NCBI RefSeq assembly: GCF_019880385.1
Contig: NZ_CP082273.1
Span: 2,294,001 to 2,358,000, forward strand
Reading direction: 5' to 3'
DNA: 64,000 nt
Origin: Nocardioides coralli
Lineage (GTDB): Bacteria; Actinomycetota; Actinomycetes; Propionibacteriales; Nocardioidaceae
Part shown: in pieces, positions 46,901 through 55,840 of the stretch
Layout: each line of letters begins with the position of its first letter
How positions within the stretch are numbered: the stretch's first letter is position 1
Notes under the pieces: model-generated
The model's input: only the letters and a program-made list of their open reading frames with translations
What the model was told of the DNA's origin: nothing
Databases searched by the model: none
Translations under genes and position numbers: made by a program

Positions 46901-46923
46901 GACAGTCCTACGAAATCGGTAGG
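46901..46923. promoter_or_regulatory. Candidate operator CCTAC-N7-GTAGG upstream of the patD-gabT operon
   Basis: CTACGAAATC at 46908-46917 lies within an inverted repeat (arms 46907-46911 and 46919-46923) 20-40 bp before ATG 46886. It matches CTACGGAATC near the Lrp gene at 9 of 10 positions. Confidence 0.45.
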
Positions 46924-46935
46924 TCTTGGCCGGTA

Positions 46936-48576
46936 TCAGGGGCGGATTTCGTTGAGGGTGTCGGCTCCGTGGACCGGAACCCCGTCCAACCAGGTCGATC
47001 GGACCCGCGCGCCCCCGACCTCGTCGAGCGGTCCGGTGAAGGGGTCGCGGTCGAGCACCACGAGGTCGGCCACCGCCCCCGGCCGGAGCACCCCGGCGTC
47101 GTCGCGGTGGTTCACCCACGCGCTCCCGGAGGTGTAGGCCGCGAACGCGGCCTCCAGCGGGACCGCCTGCTCCGGGAGGAACGGCTCGAGACCGGCGCGA
47201 CCGGGGTCACCGAAGGAGGTGCGGGTCACCGCGGTGTGGATCGCGGCCAGCGGGTCGGGGCTGGTGACCGGCCAGTCCGACCCCATCACCAACCGGGCAC
47301 CGCTGCGGTGGAGGTCGCCGAAGGGGTACTGCCACGTGCCGCGCTCCTCACCGAGGAAGGGCAGGTTCAGCTCGACCATCTGGTCGTCCAGGCACGCCCA
47401 CAGGGCCTGGCAGTTGGCCGCCACGCCGAGCCGGGCGAAGCGTCCCACGTCGTCCGGGTGCACCACCTGCACGTGCGCCACGTGGTGCCTCAGCTCCCGG
47501 CGCAGCGTCTCGGGGACCATGGCGAAGGCGTCGAGCGTCTCGCGCACTCCCCGGTCCCCGATGGCGTGGACGTGGACCTGGAAGCCGGCCTCGGAGAGCG
47601 CCGGCACCGCCGCACGCAGCAGCTCGGGGTCGACGAACGACAGCCCGCTCGTCGACGTGGCGTGCCCACACCTGTCGAGGTAGGGGCTGCTCATCGCGGC
47701 GGTGAAGTTCTCGGGCACCCCGTCCTGCATGATCTTCACCGACGTCGCCTGGAACCGGCCGTGGCCGTACTGCTGGCGGCGGTCCACCAGGTCCGGCAGC
47801 TGCTCCAGCCCCCGCTCGCGTTCCCACCAGAGGGCACCCACGACACTGGCCACCAGGTCGCCGCGCTCGGCAGCACGCCGGTAGGTCGGCCCGGCGTCGT
47901 CCATGCCCGCGTAGTCGCCCACGATGGCGTCCTGCCACCCGGTGACCCCGAGCGACAGCAGGTGCGCCTGACCGGCGAGGAGTCCGACGTAGTACTCCTC
48001 CTCCGTCGTCGGGGGGACGTGGCGGGCGACCAGCCGCATCGCGCCCTCGTGCAGCGTCCCGGCGGGGTCCCCGTCGGCGTCGCGCTCGATCCGTCCGTCG
48101 ACGGGGTCGGGCGTGTGCCGGTCGATGCCGGCGAGCTCGAGCGCCCGACTGTTCACCCACGCCCCGTGGTGGTCGCGGTTGGGCAGGAACACCGGCCGGT
48201 CGGGGACGACCTGGTCGAGGTCCCCCGCCGTGGGAGTCCCTCCCGGGAACGCCGGCATCGCCCAGCCGCCACCGAGGATCCAGGGCCGGTCCTCGTCGGC
48301 GGCGTACGCCGCGACGGTGGCGAGGTAGTCCTCGCGGCTGTTCCCCGCGCTGAGGTCGCACCGGGTCCGCTCGAGTCCACCCTGCACCGCGTGCACGTGC
48401 GCGTCGACGAAACCCGGTGCGACCAGGGCTCCGGAGACGTCGACCACGGAGTCCCCCTCGCCCACGACGTCGGGCCCCGCCCCCACGACCCGGTTGCCAC
48501 AGAGGAGCACCGAACCCTGCCCGCGGTAGCGGTGTCCGTCGAACCAGCTGCCACCCCGCAGCTCCACCGTGCGCAT
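46936..48576 (-). CDS. Amidohydrolase family protein, YtcJ-like
   Basis: A 546-residue metal-dependent hydrolase. The metal motif HxH is in PGFVDAHVHAVQGGLERTR, a later His pair in VHVHAIGDRGVRETLD, and the C-terminal Asp in LVMGSDWPVTSPDP, with the beta-sandwich end AVADLVVLDRDPF. The closest family known to me is YtcJ/N-substituted formamide deformylase-like (Amidohydro_3). The substrate is unknown; in this island it might deacylate N-acyl polyamines, but that is speculation. ATG 48576 has AGGAAG 5 nt upstream. It is divergent from the aminotransferase at 48691. Confidence 0.85.
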   Translation of the reverse strand: MRTVELRGGSWFDGHRYRGQGSVLLCGNRVVGAGPDVVGEGDSVVDVSGALVAPGFVDAHVHAVQGGLERTRCDLSAGNSREDYLATVAAYAADEDRPWILGGGWAMPAFPGGTPTAGDLDQVVPDRPVFLPNRDHHGAWVNSRALELAGIDRHTPDPVDGRIERDADGDPAGTLHEGAMRLVARHVPPTTEEEYYVGLLAGQAHLLSLGVTGWQDAIVGDYAGMDDAGPTYRRAAERGDLVASVVGALWWERERGLEQLPDLVDRRQQYGHGRFQATSVKIMQDGVPENFTAAMSSPYLDRCGHATSTSGLSFVDPELLRAAVPALSEAGFQVHVHAIGDRGVRETLDAFAMVPETLRRELRHHVAHVQVVHPDDVGRFARLGVAANCQALWACLDDQMVELNLPFLGEERGTWQYPFGDLHRSGARLVMGSDWPVTSPDPLAAIHTAVTRTSFGDPGRAGLEPFLPEQAVPLEAAFAAYTSGSAWVNHRDDAGVLRPGAVADLVVLDRDPFTGPLDEVGGARVRSTWLDGVPVHGADTLNEIRP

Positions 48577-48613
48577 GGAGGCTTCCTACCAGCAGTCAGC
48601 GACCGCCGTCACC

Positions 48614-48653
48614 ACGGATTCCGTGCACTCGCGTCGAATTCGCAACGGATTCG
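48614..48653. promoter_or_regulatory. Candidate operator pair ACGGATTCCGT and ACGGATTCG
   Basis: ACGGATTCCGT (48614-48624) has perfect 5-bp arms. ACGGATTCG recurs at 48645-48653. Both lie between the divergent amidohydrolase and aminotransferase genes and resemble motifs at 46908 and 55782. Confidence 0.45.
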
Positions 48654-48690
48654 CTTGCAGCACGGGCGGGGTGGCACCCATGATGGGGGC

Positions 48691-50058
48691 ATGCAGGACC
48701 ACCACCACCTCCAGCAGGCCGCCCACGACCACCTGTGGATGCACTTCGCGCGGCACTCGAGCTACGACCAGGCCGACGTGCCCATCATCGTCCGGGGCGA
48801 GGGTGCCTACATCTGGGACGCCAAGGGCAAGCGCTACCTCGACGGGCTCGCCGGGCTGTTCGTGAGCCAGCTGGGCCACGGCCGCACCGAGCTCGCCGAT
48901 GCGGCGGCGGCGCAGGCCCGCGAGCTGGCGTTCATGCCGCTGTGGTCCTACGCGCACCCCACGGCGATCGAGCTCGCCGAGCGGGTGGCGTCCTACGCCC
49001 CCGGCGACCTCAACCGGGTCTTCTTCACGACGGGCGGCGGCGAGGCCGTCGAATCGGCCTGGAAGCTGGTCAAGAACTACTTCAAGCTCGTGGGCAAGCC
49101 GATGAAGCACAAGGTGATCAGCCGCGCGATCGCCTACCACGGCACCACCCAGGGCGCCCTCTCCATCACGGGGCTGCCGCTGCTCAAGCAGCAGTTCGAG
49201 CCGCTGGTGCCCTCGACGTTCCGGGTGCCCAACACCAACTTCTACCGGGCGCCCGAGTACGGCGACGACCTCGAGGCCTTCGGTCGGTGGGCGGCGGACC
49301 AGATCGCGATCGCCATCGAGAACGAGGGTCCCGACACCGTCGCGGCCGTGTTCCTCGAGCCCGTCCAGAACGCCGGGGGTTGCTTCCCGCCTCCGCCGGG
49401 CTACTTCCAGCGCGTCCGGGAGATCTGCGACGAGTACGACGTGCTGCTGGTCTCCGACGAGGTGATCTGCGCGTTCGGCCGGCTCGGCCACATGTTCGGC
49501 GCGGAACGCTTCGGCTACCAGCCCGACATGATCACGTGCGCCAAGGGCATCACCTCGGGCTACGCGCCGCTGGGGGCGATGATCGCGAGCGACAAGCTGA
49601 TGGCGCCGTTCCTGGAGCCGGGCGCGATGTTCGCGCACGGCTACACCTTCGGCGGCCACCCGGTCTCCACCGCCGTGGCCCTGCGCAACCTGCAGATCTT
49701 CGAGGACGAGCAGGTGCTCGAGCACGTCCGCGGCAACGAGGGCGCCTTCCGGTCCACGCTCGAGCGGCTGCGCGACCTGCCGATCGTCGGCGACGTCCGC
49801 GGCGAGGGCTACTTCTACGGGATCGAGCTGGTCAAGGACCAGGCCACCCGGGAGACCTTCAGCGACGAGGAGTGCGAGCGGATCCTCTACGGCTACGTGT
49901 CCAAGGCGCTCTACGAGGAGGGCCTCTACTGCCGCGCGGACGACCGCGGCGACCCGGTCGTCCAGCTGGCCCCGCCGCTCATCTGCGACCAGACGCACTT
50001 CGACGAGATGGAGCAGATCCTCCGGGTGGTCCTCGACAAGGCCCACTCGATGCTCTGA
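48691..50058 (+). CDS. Class III aminotransferase, putrescine/beta-alanine:pyruvate type
   Basis: A 455-residue PLP enzyme of the omega-amino acid:pyruvate group. The PLP lysine is about K285 in MITCAKGITSGYAPLGAM. Other marks are FFTTGGGEAVESAWKLVKNY, LLVSDEVICAFGRLGHMFG and HGYTFGGHPVSTAVAL. Putrescine, spermidine or beta-alanine are plausible amino donors. Its convergent neighbour MmsA could use malonic semialdehyde made from beta-alanine. ATG 48691 is used; in-frame codons upstream lack support. It has no close downstream partner and ends before a very strong hairpin. Confidence 0.87.
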   Translation: MQDHHHLQQAAHDHLWMHFARHSSYDQADVPIIVRGEGAYIWDAKGKRYLDGLAGLFVSQLGHGRTELADAAAAQARELAFMPLWSYAHPTAIELAERVASYAPGDLNRVFFTTGGGEAVESAWKLVKNYFKLVGKPMKHKVISRAIAYHGTTQGALSITGLPLLKQQFEPLVPSTFRVPNTNFYRAPEYGDDLEAFGRWAADQIAIAIENEGPDTVAAVFLEPVQNAGGCFPPPPGYFQRVREICDEYDVLLVSDEVICAFGRLGHMFGAERFGYQPDMITCAKGITSGYAPLGAMIASDKLMAPFLEPGAMFAHGYTFGGHPVSTAVALRNLQIFEDEQVLEHVRGNEGAFRSTLERLRDLPIVGDVRGEGYFYGIELVKDQATRETFSDEECERILYGYVSKALYEEGLYCRADDRGDPVVQLAPPLICDQTHFDEMEQILRVVLDKAHSML

Positions 50059-50133
50059 CGACTTCCTGGACAGCTTTCGGGGGACGACTTCCGGGGGAGG
50101 GAGGCCGGGACCACGCCCGGAGGGGGTGTGGCC

Positions 50134-50189
50134 CCGGGTAGGCACAGGATGCGGGCCGCTGCCGCGGTCCGCATCCTGTGCCTACCCGG
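50134..50189. terminator. Very long (26-bp) bidirectional hairpin
   Basis: The arm at 50134-50159 pairs with 50164-50189 through 26 bp, broken only by one G-T pair (50155/50168), with a 4-nt loop. The outer arm begins CCGGGTAGGCACAGGATGCG. It lies between the convergent aminotransferase and mmsA stops and should stop transcription from both sides. Confidence 0.85.
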
Positions 50190-50192
50190 CCT

Positions 50193-51692
50193 TCAGTCGT
50201 GACGGGGGAACCCCAGGTCGACACCGGTCCGGCTGGCCGGGTCGGGCCAGCGCGAGGTGACCACCTTCGCGCGGGTGAAGAAGTGGACGCCGTCGGTGCC
50301 GTGCGCGTGGGTGTCCCCGAACAGCGACGCCTTCCAGCCCCCGAAGGAGTAGTAGGCCATGGGGACCGGGATCGGGACGTTGACCCCGATCATCCCGACC
50401 TGGACCTCGCGCTGGTAGCGCCGGGCCGCCCCACCGTCGGCGGTGAAGATCGCGGTGCCGTTGCCGTAGGGCGAGGCGTTCACGATGCGGAGCGCCTCGT
50501 CGTAGGAGGCGGCGCGGACCACCGACAGCACCGGGCCGAAGATCTCGTCGTCGTAGACCGACATCCCGGGTCGTACGCCGTCGAAGAGCGTGGGCCCGAG
50601 CCAGAACCCCTCGGGTGCACCCTTGGGCACGACCTGCCGTCCGTCGACCACCAGCTGGGCGCCCTCGGCGACACCCGCATCGAGGTAGCCCGTGACCCGG
50701 TCCCGGTGCTCGCCGGTGACGAGGGGGCCCATGTCGCAGCCCTGGCGGCCGTCCCCGGTGGTCAGGCCGGCCATCCGCTGTGCGATCGCCTCCACGAGGT
50801 CGTCTCCGACGGGGTCCACCGCCACCACGACCGAGATGGCCATACAGCGCTCCCCCGCCGACCCGAAGCCGGCCGAGACGGCCGCGTCCGCGGCGCTGTC
50901 GAGGTCGGCGTCGGGCAGCACCACCATGTGGTTCTTGGCGCCCCCGAGCGCCTGCACCCGCTTGCCGTGGGCCGTCCCGGTCTCGTAGACGTGGCGCGCC
51001 ACCGGGGTCGAGCCGACGAAGGACACGGCCGCCACGTCGTCGTGGGTCAGCAGCGCGTCGACGGCCACCTTGTCACCGTGCACGACGTTGAACACCCCGG
51101 GCGGGAGCCCCGCCTCGGCCCAGCACTCGGCGAGCAGCAGGGAGGCCGACGGGTCCTTCTCCGAGGGCTTGAGCACCACGGCGTTGCCGCTGGCGATCGC
51201 GATCGGCACGAACCAGAGCGGCACCATGGCCGGGAAGTTGAACGGCGAGATCACCGCCACGACGCCGAGCGGCTGGCGCAGCGAGTAGACGTCCACACCG
51301 CCCGACACCCCGTCGCTGAAGGATCCCTTGAGCAGGTGGGGGGCACCGCACGCGAACTCCGCGACCTCCAGGCCCCGCTGCACCTCGCCGCGGGCGTCGT
51401 CGAGCACCTTGCCGTGCTCGGCGGTGATGACGGCCGCGACCTCGTCGGCGCGGCGGGCCAGGGCCTCACGGAACGCGAACATGACGCCAGTACGCCGGGT
51501 GAGCGACTCCGCCGCCCAGCGCTCACCGGCCGTGACCGCGTCGGCCACCACCGCCTCCACGTCTGCCTGCTCGGCGTACGCGACCTGGCGGACAACCCGG
51601 CCCGTGGCAGGGTCGAAGACGTCCCCCCGCCGGCTGCCGGTCCCGGACCAGGCCTCGCCGGCGCGCCAGTGCGTGACCAGATCGACGTGCAT
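50193..51692 (-). CDS. mmsA: CoA-acylating methylmalonate-semialdehyde dehydrogenase
   Basis: MmsA oxidises methylmalonate or malonate semialdehyde to propionyl-CoA or acetyl-CoA. The 499-residue protein has the catalytic Cys in FGSAGERCMAIS. It shows the family mark VQALGGAKNHMVV, where the glutamate of ordinary aldehyde dehydrogenases is absent, as expected for a CoA-dependent enzyme. ISPFNFPAMVPLWFVPIAIA is also typical. ATG 51692 has AGGAGGAGAAG upstream. It directly follows the potABCD genes on the same strand, 25 bp after potC, so a role in beta-alanine (spermidine) breakdown is likely. Confidence 0.92.
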   Translation of the reverse strand: MHVDLVTHWRAGEAWSGTGSRRGDVFDPATGRVVRQVAYAEQADVEAVVADAVTAGERWAAESLTRRTGVMFAFREALARRADEVAAVITAEHGKVLDDARGEVQRGLEVAEFACGAPHLLKGSFSDGVSGGVDVYSLRQPLGVVAVISPFNFPAMVPLWFVPIAIASGNAVVLKPSEKDPSASLLLAECWAEAGLPPGVFNVVHGDKVAVDALLTHDDVAAVSFVGSTPVARHVYETGTAHGKRVQALGGAKNHMVVLPDADLDSAADAAVSAGFGSAGERCMAISVVVAVDPVGDDLVEAIAQRMAGLTTGDGRQGCDMGPLVTGEHRDRVTGYLDAGVAEGAQLVVDGRQVVPKGAPEGFWLGPTLFDGVRPGMSVYDDEIFGPVLSVVRAASYDEALRIVNASPYGNGTAIFTADGGAARRYQREVQVGMIGVNVPIPVPMAYYSFGGWKASLFGDTHAHGTDGVHFFTRAKVVTSRWPDPASRTGVDLGFPRHD

Positions 51693-51717
51693 GCTTCTCC
51701 TCCTGGGTGGGGTGCGC

Positions 51718-52518
51718 TCAGACGAGCTGCTTGCGGCGGCGCAGCTCACCGACGAGCACGATCGCGATGGAGATCACGAACATCAGGGTGCCGATCACGT
51801 TGACCTGCATGGGGACCCCGCGCTGGGCCGCGCCGTAGACGTACATGGGGAACGTGGTGGTCGTCCCCGCGTTGAGGTTGGTGATGATGAAGTCGTCGAA
51901 GGACAGGGAGAAGGCGAGCAGCGCCGCCCCGAGGATGCCGGGGAAGACCAGCGGGAACGTGACCCGCCAGAACGTCTGGGCCGGCGTCGCGTAGAGGTCC
52001 ATCGCAGCCTGCTCGAGGGTGTCGTCCATGCCGGCCAGGCGTGCCCGGACGGTGACGACGACGAAGGACAGGCAGAACATGATGTGGGCGATCAGGATCG
52101 TCCAGAACCCGAGCTGCCCCGCGAAGCCGGCCGCCACGAACAGCGCCAGCAGCGAGGAGCCGAGCACGATCTCGGGGATCGCCATCGGCAGGAAGACCAG
52201 CAGGTTCGTGGCCGAACGGCCCACGAACTGGTGACGCACCAGCGCGAACGCCGCGAGCGTGCCGAGCACGGTCGAGGCCACGGTCGCCAGGACGCCGATC
52301 TGGAGGCTGCGGACCACCGCGTCGCAGAGGCTGGGGTCCAGGCAGGGGTTCAGCCAGTTGTCGAGCGTGAACTCGTCGAAGCGGTAGACCACCCGGCTGG
52401 CCGGGTCGTTGAAGCTCATCAGCACCACGACCGCGATGGGGACGAAGGTGTAGACGAGCACGGCGATGCCGAGGAGCAGCACGATGCGCTCGCGGATCCA
52501 GCCCAGGGCGGTCGTCAC
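51718..52518 (-). CDS. potC: Spermidine/putrescine ABC transporter permease PotC
   Basis: A 266-residue inner-membrane permease with about six helices. The binding-protein-dependent transport loop is EQAAMDLYATPAQTFWRVTFPLV, the site that contacts the ATPase. The N-terminus (IVLLLGIAVLVYTFVPIAVVVLMSFN, in segments) is typical of PotC. GTG 52518 overlaps the potB stop by 4 nt. With PotA, PotB and PotD it forms a polyamine importer. Substrate preference between putrescine and spermidine cannot be read from the sequence. Confidence 0.92.
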   Translation of the reverse strand: MTTALGWIRERIVLLLGIAVLVYTFVPIAVVVLMSFNDPASRVVYRFDEFTLDNWLNPCLDPSLCDAVVRSLQIGVLATVASTVLGTLAAFALVRHQFVGRSATNLLVFLPMAIPEIVLGSSLLALFVAAGFAGQLGFWTILIAHIMFCLSFVVVTVRARLAGMDDTLEQAAMDLYATPAQTFWRVTFPLVFPGILGAALLAFSLSFDDFIITNLNAGTTTTFPMYVYGAAQRGVPMQVNVIGTLMFVISIAIVLVGELRRRKQLV

Positions 52519-53375
52519 AGCAGCTCCTCCGTGCCGGCCCGGCGCACGTAGAGCAGCACGAGGGCGACGATCAGGATCACGAGGATCATCGACAGGGCGC
52601 CCGCGGCCGGGTAGTCGTTGGCGTCGGTGAAGAGGTTCTGGATGACGTTGCCGACCATCCGCTGGTTGGGGCTCCCGAGCAGCTGCGCGTTGATGTAGTC
52701 GCCGGAGGCCGGGATGAACGTGAGCAGGGTGCCCGAGACGACGCCGGGCAGCGACAGCGGCCAGGTGACCCGGAAGAACCCGACGATGGGGTTGGCGTAG
52801 AGATCGCCCGCCGCCTCGATCAGCCGGTGGTCGATCTTGTCGATGCTCGCGAACAGCGGCAGCACCATGAAGGGGAGGAAGTTGTAGGTCAGGCCGGCGA
52901 CCACCGCGATCGGCGTGGCGAGCAGGCGGCCGTCGTCGCCGAGGAGCTGCAGGAACTGCAGGCTGTTCACGATGAACCCGTCGTCCTCGAGGATCAGCTT
53001 CCACGACAGGGTGCGCACGAGGAAGCTGGTGAAGAACGGGGCGATCACCAGCACCAGCATCAGGTTCTTCCAACGACCCGACTTGAACGCGATCGCGTAG
53101 GCCAGCACGTAGCCCAGCACCAGGCAGAGCAGGGTCGCGATCGCGCCGTACCAGAGCGAGCGGAGCAGCGGTTCCCACGCCTCGGAGAGGGCGTCGGCGT
53201 AGTTGCCGAAGGACCAGGTCATCTCGTAGCCGCGGAACACCGAACCCGTGGGGTCGTAGAGGCTGGTCGCCACGAGGGAGTAGAAGGGCACCACGAAGAA
53301 GATCGCCAGCCACAGCACGGCGGGGAGCAGGAGCAGGTAGCCGGTCTTGCCGGCGCGCCGCGTGCTCTCAGACAT
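52515..53375 (-). CDS. potB: Spermidine/putrescine ABC transporter permease PotB
   Basis: A 286-residue permease with about six helices. The cytoplasmic coupling loop is LIEAAGDLYANPIVGFFRVTWPL, in segments. APFFTSFLVRTLSWKLIL and GLTYNFLPFMVLPLF are typical of PotB. ATG 53375 overlaps the potA stop by 8 nt, so the transporter genes are translated as a chain. It pairs with PotC to form the membrane channel. Confidence 0.92.
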   Translation of the reverse strand: MSESTRRAGKTGYLLLLPAVLWLAIFFVVPFYSLVATSLYDPTGSVFRGYEMTWSFGNYADALSEAWEPLLRSLWYGAIATLLCLVLGYVLAYAIAFKSGRWKNLMLVLVIAPFFTSFLVRTLSWKLILEDDGFIVNSLQFLQLLGDDGRLLATPIAVVAGLTYNFLPFMVLPLFASIDKIDHRLIEAAGDLYANPIVGFFRVTWPLSLPGVVSGTLLTFIPASGDYINAQLLGSPNQRMVGNVIQNLFTDANDYPAAGALSMILVILIVALVLLYVRRAGTEELL

Positions 53376-54534
53376 CGTCGGCCTCGACGCCGGCCGAGGC
53401 GTCCTGGCTGCGGTCGAGGAGGAATGCGTACTCGGGTCGCCAGGAGAGCTCGACGCGGTCGCCGCGCTCGAAGATGCGGCGTCGTCCGGTGTTCTGCGCG
53501 AACACCTGCACCAGCTGGTCCCACGGCATCCGGACGAGGTACTGGGTGCTGACGCCCACGAAGCTGACGTCCTCCACGACACCGCCCGGGATGGTGTTGC
53601 CGGGCGCGTCGAGGGCTTCTCCCTCCTCCCCGATCAGCACCTTCTCCGGCCGGATGCCGACCCAGCCGCCGTAGCCCTCGGCGTGCGCCCGGTCGGCGGG
53701 CACCGAGACGTCGATGCCGTGCATGTCCACCGTGACCACGTCGGCGGCCCGCGACCGCACCGTGCCCTCGATGAGGTTCGACTGGCCGAGGAAGTTGGCG
53801 ACGAACGTGGTGCGGGGGTGCTCGTAGAGCTCGGCGGGCGCGCCGAGCTGCTCGATCACGCCGTGGTTCATCACCGCGACCGTGTCGGCCATGGTCATGG
53901 CTTCCTCCTGGTCGTGGGTGACGTGGATGAAGGTGAGCCCGACCTCCGTCTGGATGCGCTTGATCTCCAGCTGCATCGACCGGCGCAGCTTGAGGTCCAG
54001 GGCCCCGAGCGGCTCGTCGAGCAGCAGCACCTCCGGCTGGTTGATCAGCGCGCGGGCGAGCGCCACCCGCTGCTGCTGGCCTCCGGAGAGCTGGGCCGGC
54101 TTCTTGCGTGCCTGGGAGGACAGCTCGACGAGCTCGAGCATGTCGGCGACCCGCTGGTCGACGCCGCGCTCACGACGGCGGCGCAGCCCGAAGGCGACGT
54201 TCTCGAAGATGTCGAGGTGGGGGAAGAGCGCGTAGTTCTGGAAGACCGTGTTGACCGGCCGCCGGTAGGGGCGGGCGAAGGTGATGTCGTCGCCGGACAA
54301 CCGGATCGTCCCCGACGTCGGCCGCTCGAGGCCGGCCACCATCCGCAGCGTCGTGGTCTTGCCACAGCCCGAAGGGCCGAGCAGGGCGAAGAAGGAGCCG
54401 GTGGGGACGTCGAGGTCCAGCTCGCGCACGGCCGTGAAGGAGGCGAACTCCTTGGTCAGCTGCCGCAGCCGCAACCCGTCGAAAGCCCCCTCCGGGTCCT
54501 CGTGCGACGTCGCCCGGTCAGCCACCTGTGACAT
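53368..54534 (-). CDS. potA: Spermidine/putrescine ABC transporter ATP-binding protein PotA
   Basis: A 388-residue ATPase that powers polyamine import. Walker A is GPSGCGKTTTLRM, the signature is LSGGQQQRVALARAL, Walker B is VLLLDEPLGALD and the switch His is in IHVTHDQEEAM. A C-terminal TOBE domain (WVGIRPEKVLIG and following) completes it. The potD stop overlaps its 5' end by 17 nt, so potD-potA-potB-potC are strictly ordered and coupled. Confidence 0.95.
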   Translation of the reverse strand: MSQVADRATSHEDPEGAFDGLRLRQLTKEFASFTAVRELDLDVPTGSFFALLGPSGCGKTTTLRMVAGLERPTSGTIRLSGDDITFARPYRRPVNTVFQNYALFPHLDIFENVAFGLRRRRERGVDQRVADMLELVELSSQARKKPAQLSGGQQQRVALARALINQPEVLLLDEPLGALDLKLRRSMQLEIKRIQTEVGLTFIHVTHDQEEAMTMADTVAVMNHGVIEQLGAPAELYEHPRTTFVANFLGQSNLIEGTVRSRAADVVTVDMHGIDVSVPADRAHAEGYGGWVGIRPEKVLIGEEGEALDAPGNTIPGGVVEDVSFVGVSTQYLVRMPWDQLVQVFAQNTGRRRIFERGDRVELSWRPEYAFLLDRSQDASAGVEADDV

Positions 54535-55690
54535 CGGACCACTCTCCTTCGTAGCGGGTCGTCTGCTGGTCGTCGAGCGGCATGAAGTCGAAGGTCGCCG
54601 CGAGGTCCTCCTCGGCGGGGAAGATGAGCGGGTTGTCGACCAGCGAGGGGTCGATCCGCTCCATCTCCTCTCGGGCGCCCTGGACGGGACAGATGTAGTT
54701 GACCCAGGCCGCGAGCTTCGCGGCCACCTCTGGCTCGTAGTAGTAGTCGATCCACGCCTCGGCGTTGGCCTGGTGCGTCGCTCCGTTGGGCACGAGCATG
54801 TTGTCGCTCCACAGCGACAGGCCCTCCTCCGGCGCGACGAACTTGATGTCCGGGTTGTCGAACTGCGCCTGGATCACGTCGCCCGACCACGCCTCGCAGG
54901 CCAGGATGTTGCCGGCCGTGAGGTCCTGGATGTACTCGTTGCCGGTGAAGGCGCGGACCTGTCCGTCTGACACCACCGCCCGCAGCCGGTCGATCGCGTT
55001 GGCCCACTCGTCGTCGGTGAAGTCGTCGGGCTCGGCCCCGACGATCTTGAGCATGAAGCCCATCGTGTCGCGCATCTCCGAGAGCAGCGTGATCCGGCCC
55101 CGCAGGTCCGATCGACTGATCAGCTCCTCGAAGCTCCGCACCTCGGCCGTCGCGGCGGCGTTGTAGGCGATCCCGGTGAGGCCGGTCTGCCACGGCGCGT
55201 GAAACTCCAGGTCGGGGTCCCACTGCCGGTCGCGCAGCGGCGCGATCAGGTTGGCGTGCAGGTTGGGCACGCGCGCGGGGTCCAGGGGCTGCACCCACCC
55301 CAGCCCGATCATCCGGGCCGCCATCCAGTCGGTGAGCACCATCATGTCGCGCTGGACGGGCTCGCAGGCCCCGAGCTGGTTGCGGACCCGGGCGAAGAAC
55401 TCCGCGTTGTCGTTGATGTCGTCGGTGTAGTCGACGGTGATCCCGGTCTCGCGCTGGAAGACCTGCAGCGTGGAGTCCTGCTGGCGCCGCGGGTCGATGT
55501 ACTGGGGCCAGTTCGACACGATCAGCCGGCGCTGCTCCTCGGAGAGGTCGGCGGCCCGGCAGTCGGCCGGGTCCTGCTTGGCCCCGGGCACGCCGAAGAG
55601 CGGAAGGACGGCTGCGCTTCCCCCGAGTCCTGCGACGGCACCGGCCCCCCGGAGCAGCGTGCGACGGCTGACTCCGCGCGAGGTGACCAT
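54518..55690 (-). CDS. potD: Polyamine ABC transporter substrate-binding protein PotD/PotF
   Basis: A 390-residue periplasmic-type binding protein. The N-terminus has a twin-arginine signal (VSRRTLLRGAGAVAGLGGSA), so it is probably exported folded through Tat. RLIVSNWPQYIDPRR starts the mature domain, and VDYTDDINDNAEFFARVRNQ and YQ-type binding-cleft regions follow. ATG 55690 has AAGGGG upstream; a longer frame lacks support. It is first in potDABC-mmsA and divergent from the Lrp regulator gene. Confidence 0.92.
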   Translation of the reverse strand: MVTSRGVSRRTLLRGAGAVAGLGGSAAVLPLFGVPGAKQDPADCRAADLSEEQRRLIVSNWPQYIDPRRQQDSTLQVFQRETGITVDYTDDINDNAEFFARVRNQLGACEPVQRDMMVLTDWMAARMIGLGWVQPLDPARVPNLHANLIAPLRDRQWDPDLEFHAPWQTGLTGIAYNAAATAEVRSFEELISRSDLRGRITLLSEMRDTMGFMLKIVGAEPDDFTDDEWANAIDRLRAVVSDGQVRAFTGNEYIQDLTAGNILACEAWSGDVIQAQFDNPDIKFVAPEEGLSLWSDNMLVPNGATHQANAEAWIDYYYEPEVAAKLAAWVNYICPVQGAREEMERIDPSLVDNPLIFPAEEDLAATFDFMPLDDQQTTRYEGEWSDVTGG

Positions 55691-55727
55691 CCAGCCCCTT
55701 TCGACGACTCTGCCGGGTGGAGGGGAT

Positions 55728-55791
55728 CGTGACACGTCGGCGAAGCCGTGACAAGGAATTCGTCGGAATCGTGACACCGAACTACGGAATC
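55728..55791. promoter_or_regulatory. Divergent potD / lrp operator region
   Basis: Three direct copies of CGTGACA start at 55728, 55747 and 55770. CGTCGGAATCG (55761) and CTACGGAATC (55782-55791) resemble motifs at the patD and aminotransferase promoters. The 150-bp gap must contain promoters for both units. Confidence 0.45.
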
Positions 55792-55840
55792 CTTCGTTCT
55801 CACTGGCCGCAGACCGCGGTTTGTGGAACCATCGGCGTCC

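Noticed and set aside
46969..48690. N-terminal extension of the aminotransferase at 48691 by 574 codons
   Set aside because: The extension is antisense to the amidohydrolase and lacks any domain. Homologues start near MQDHHHLQQ.
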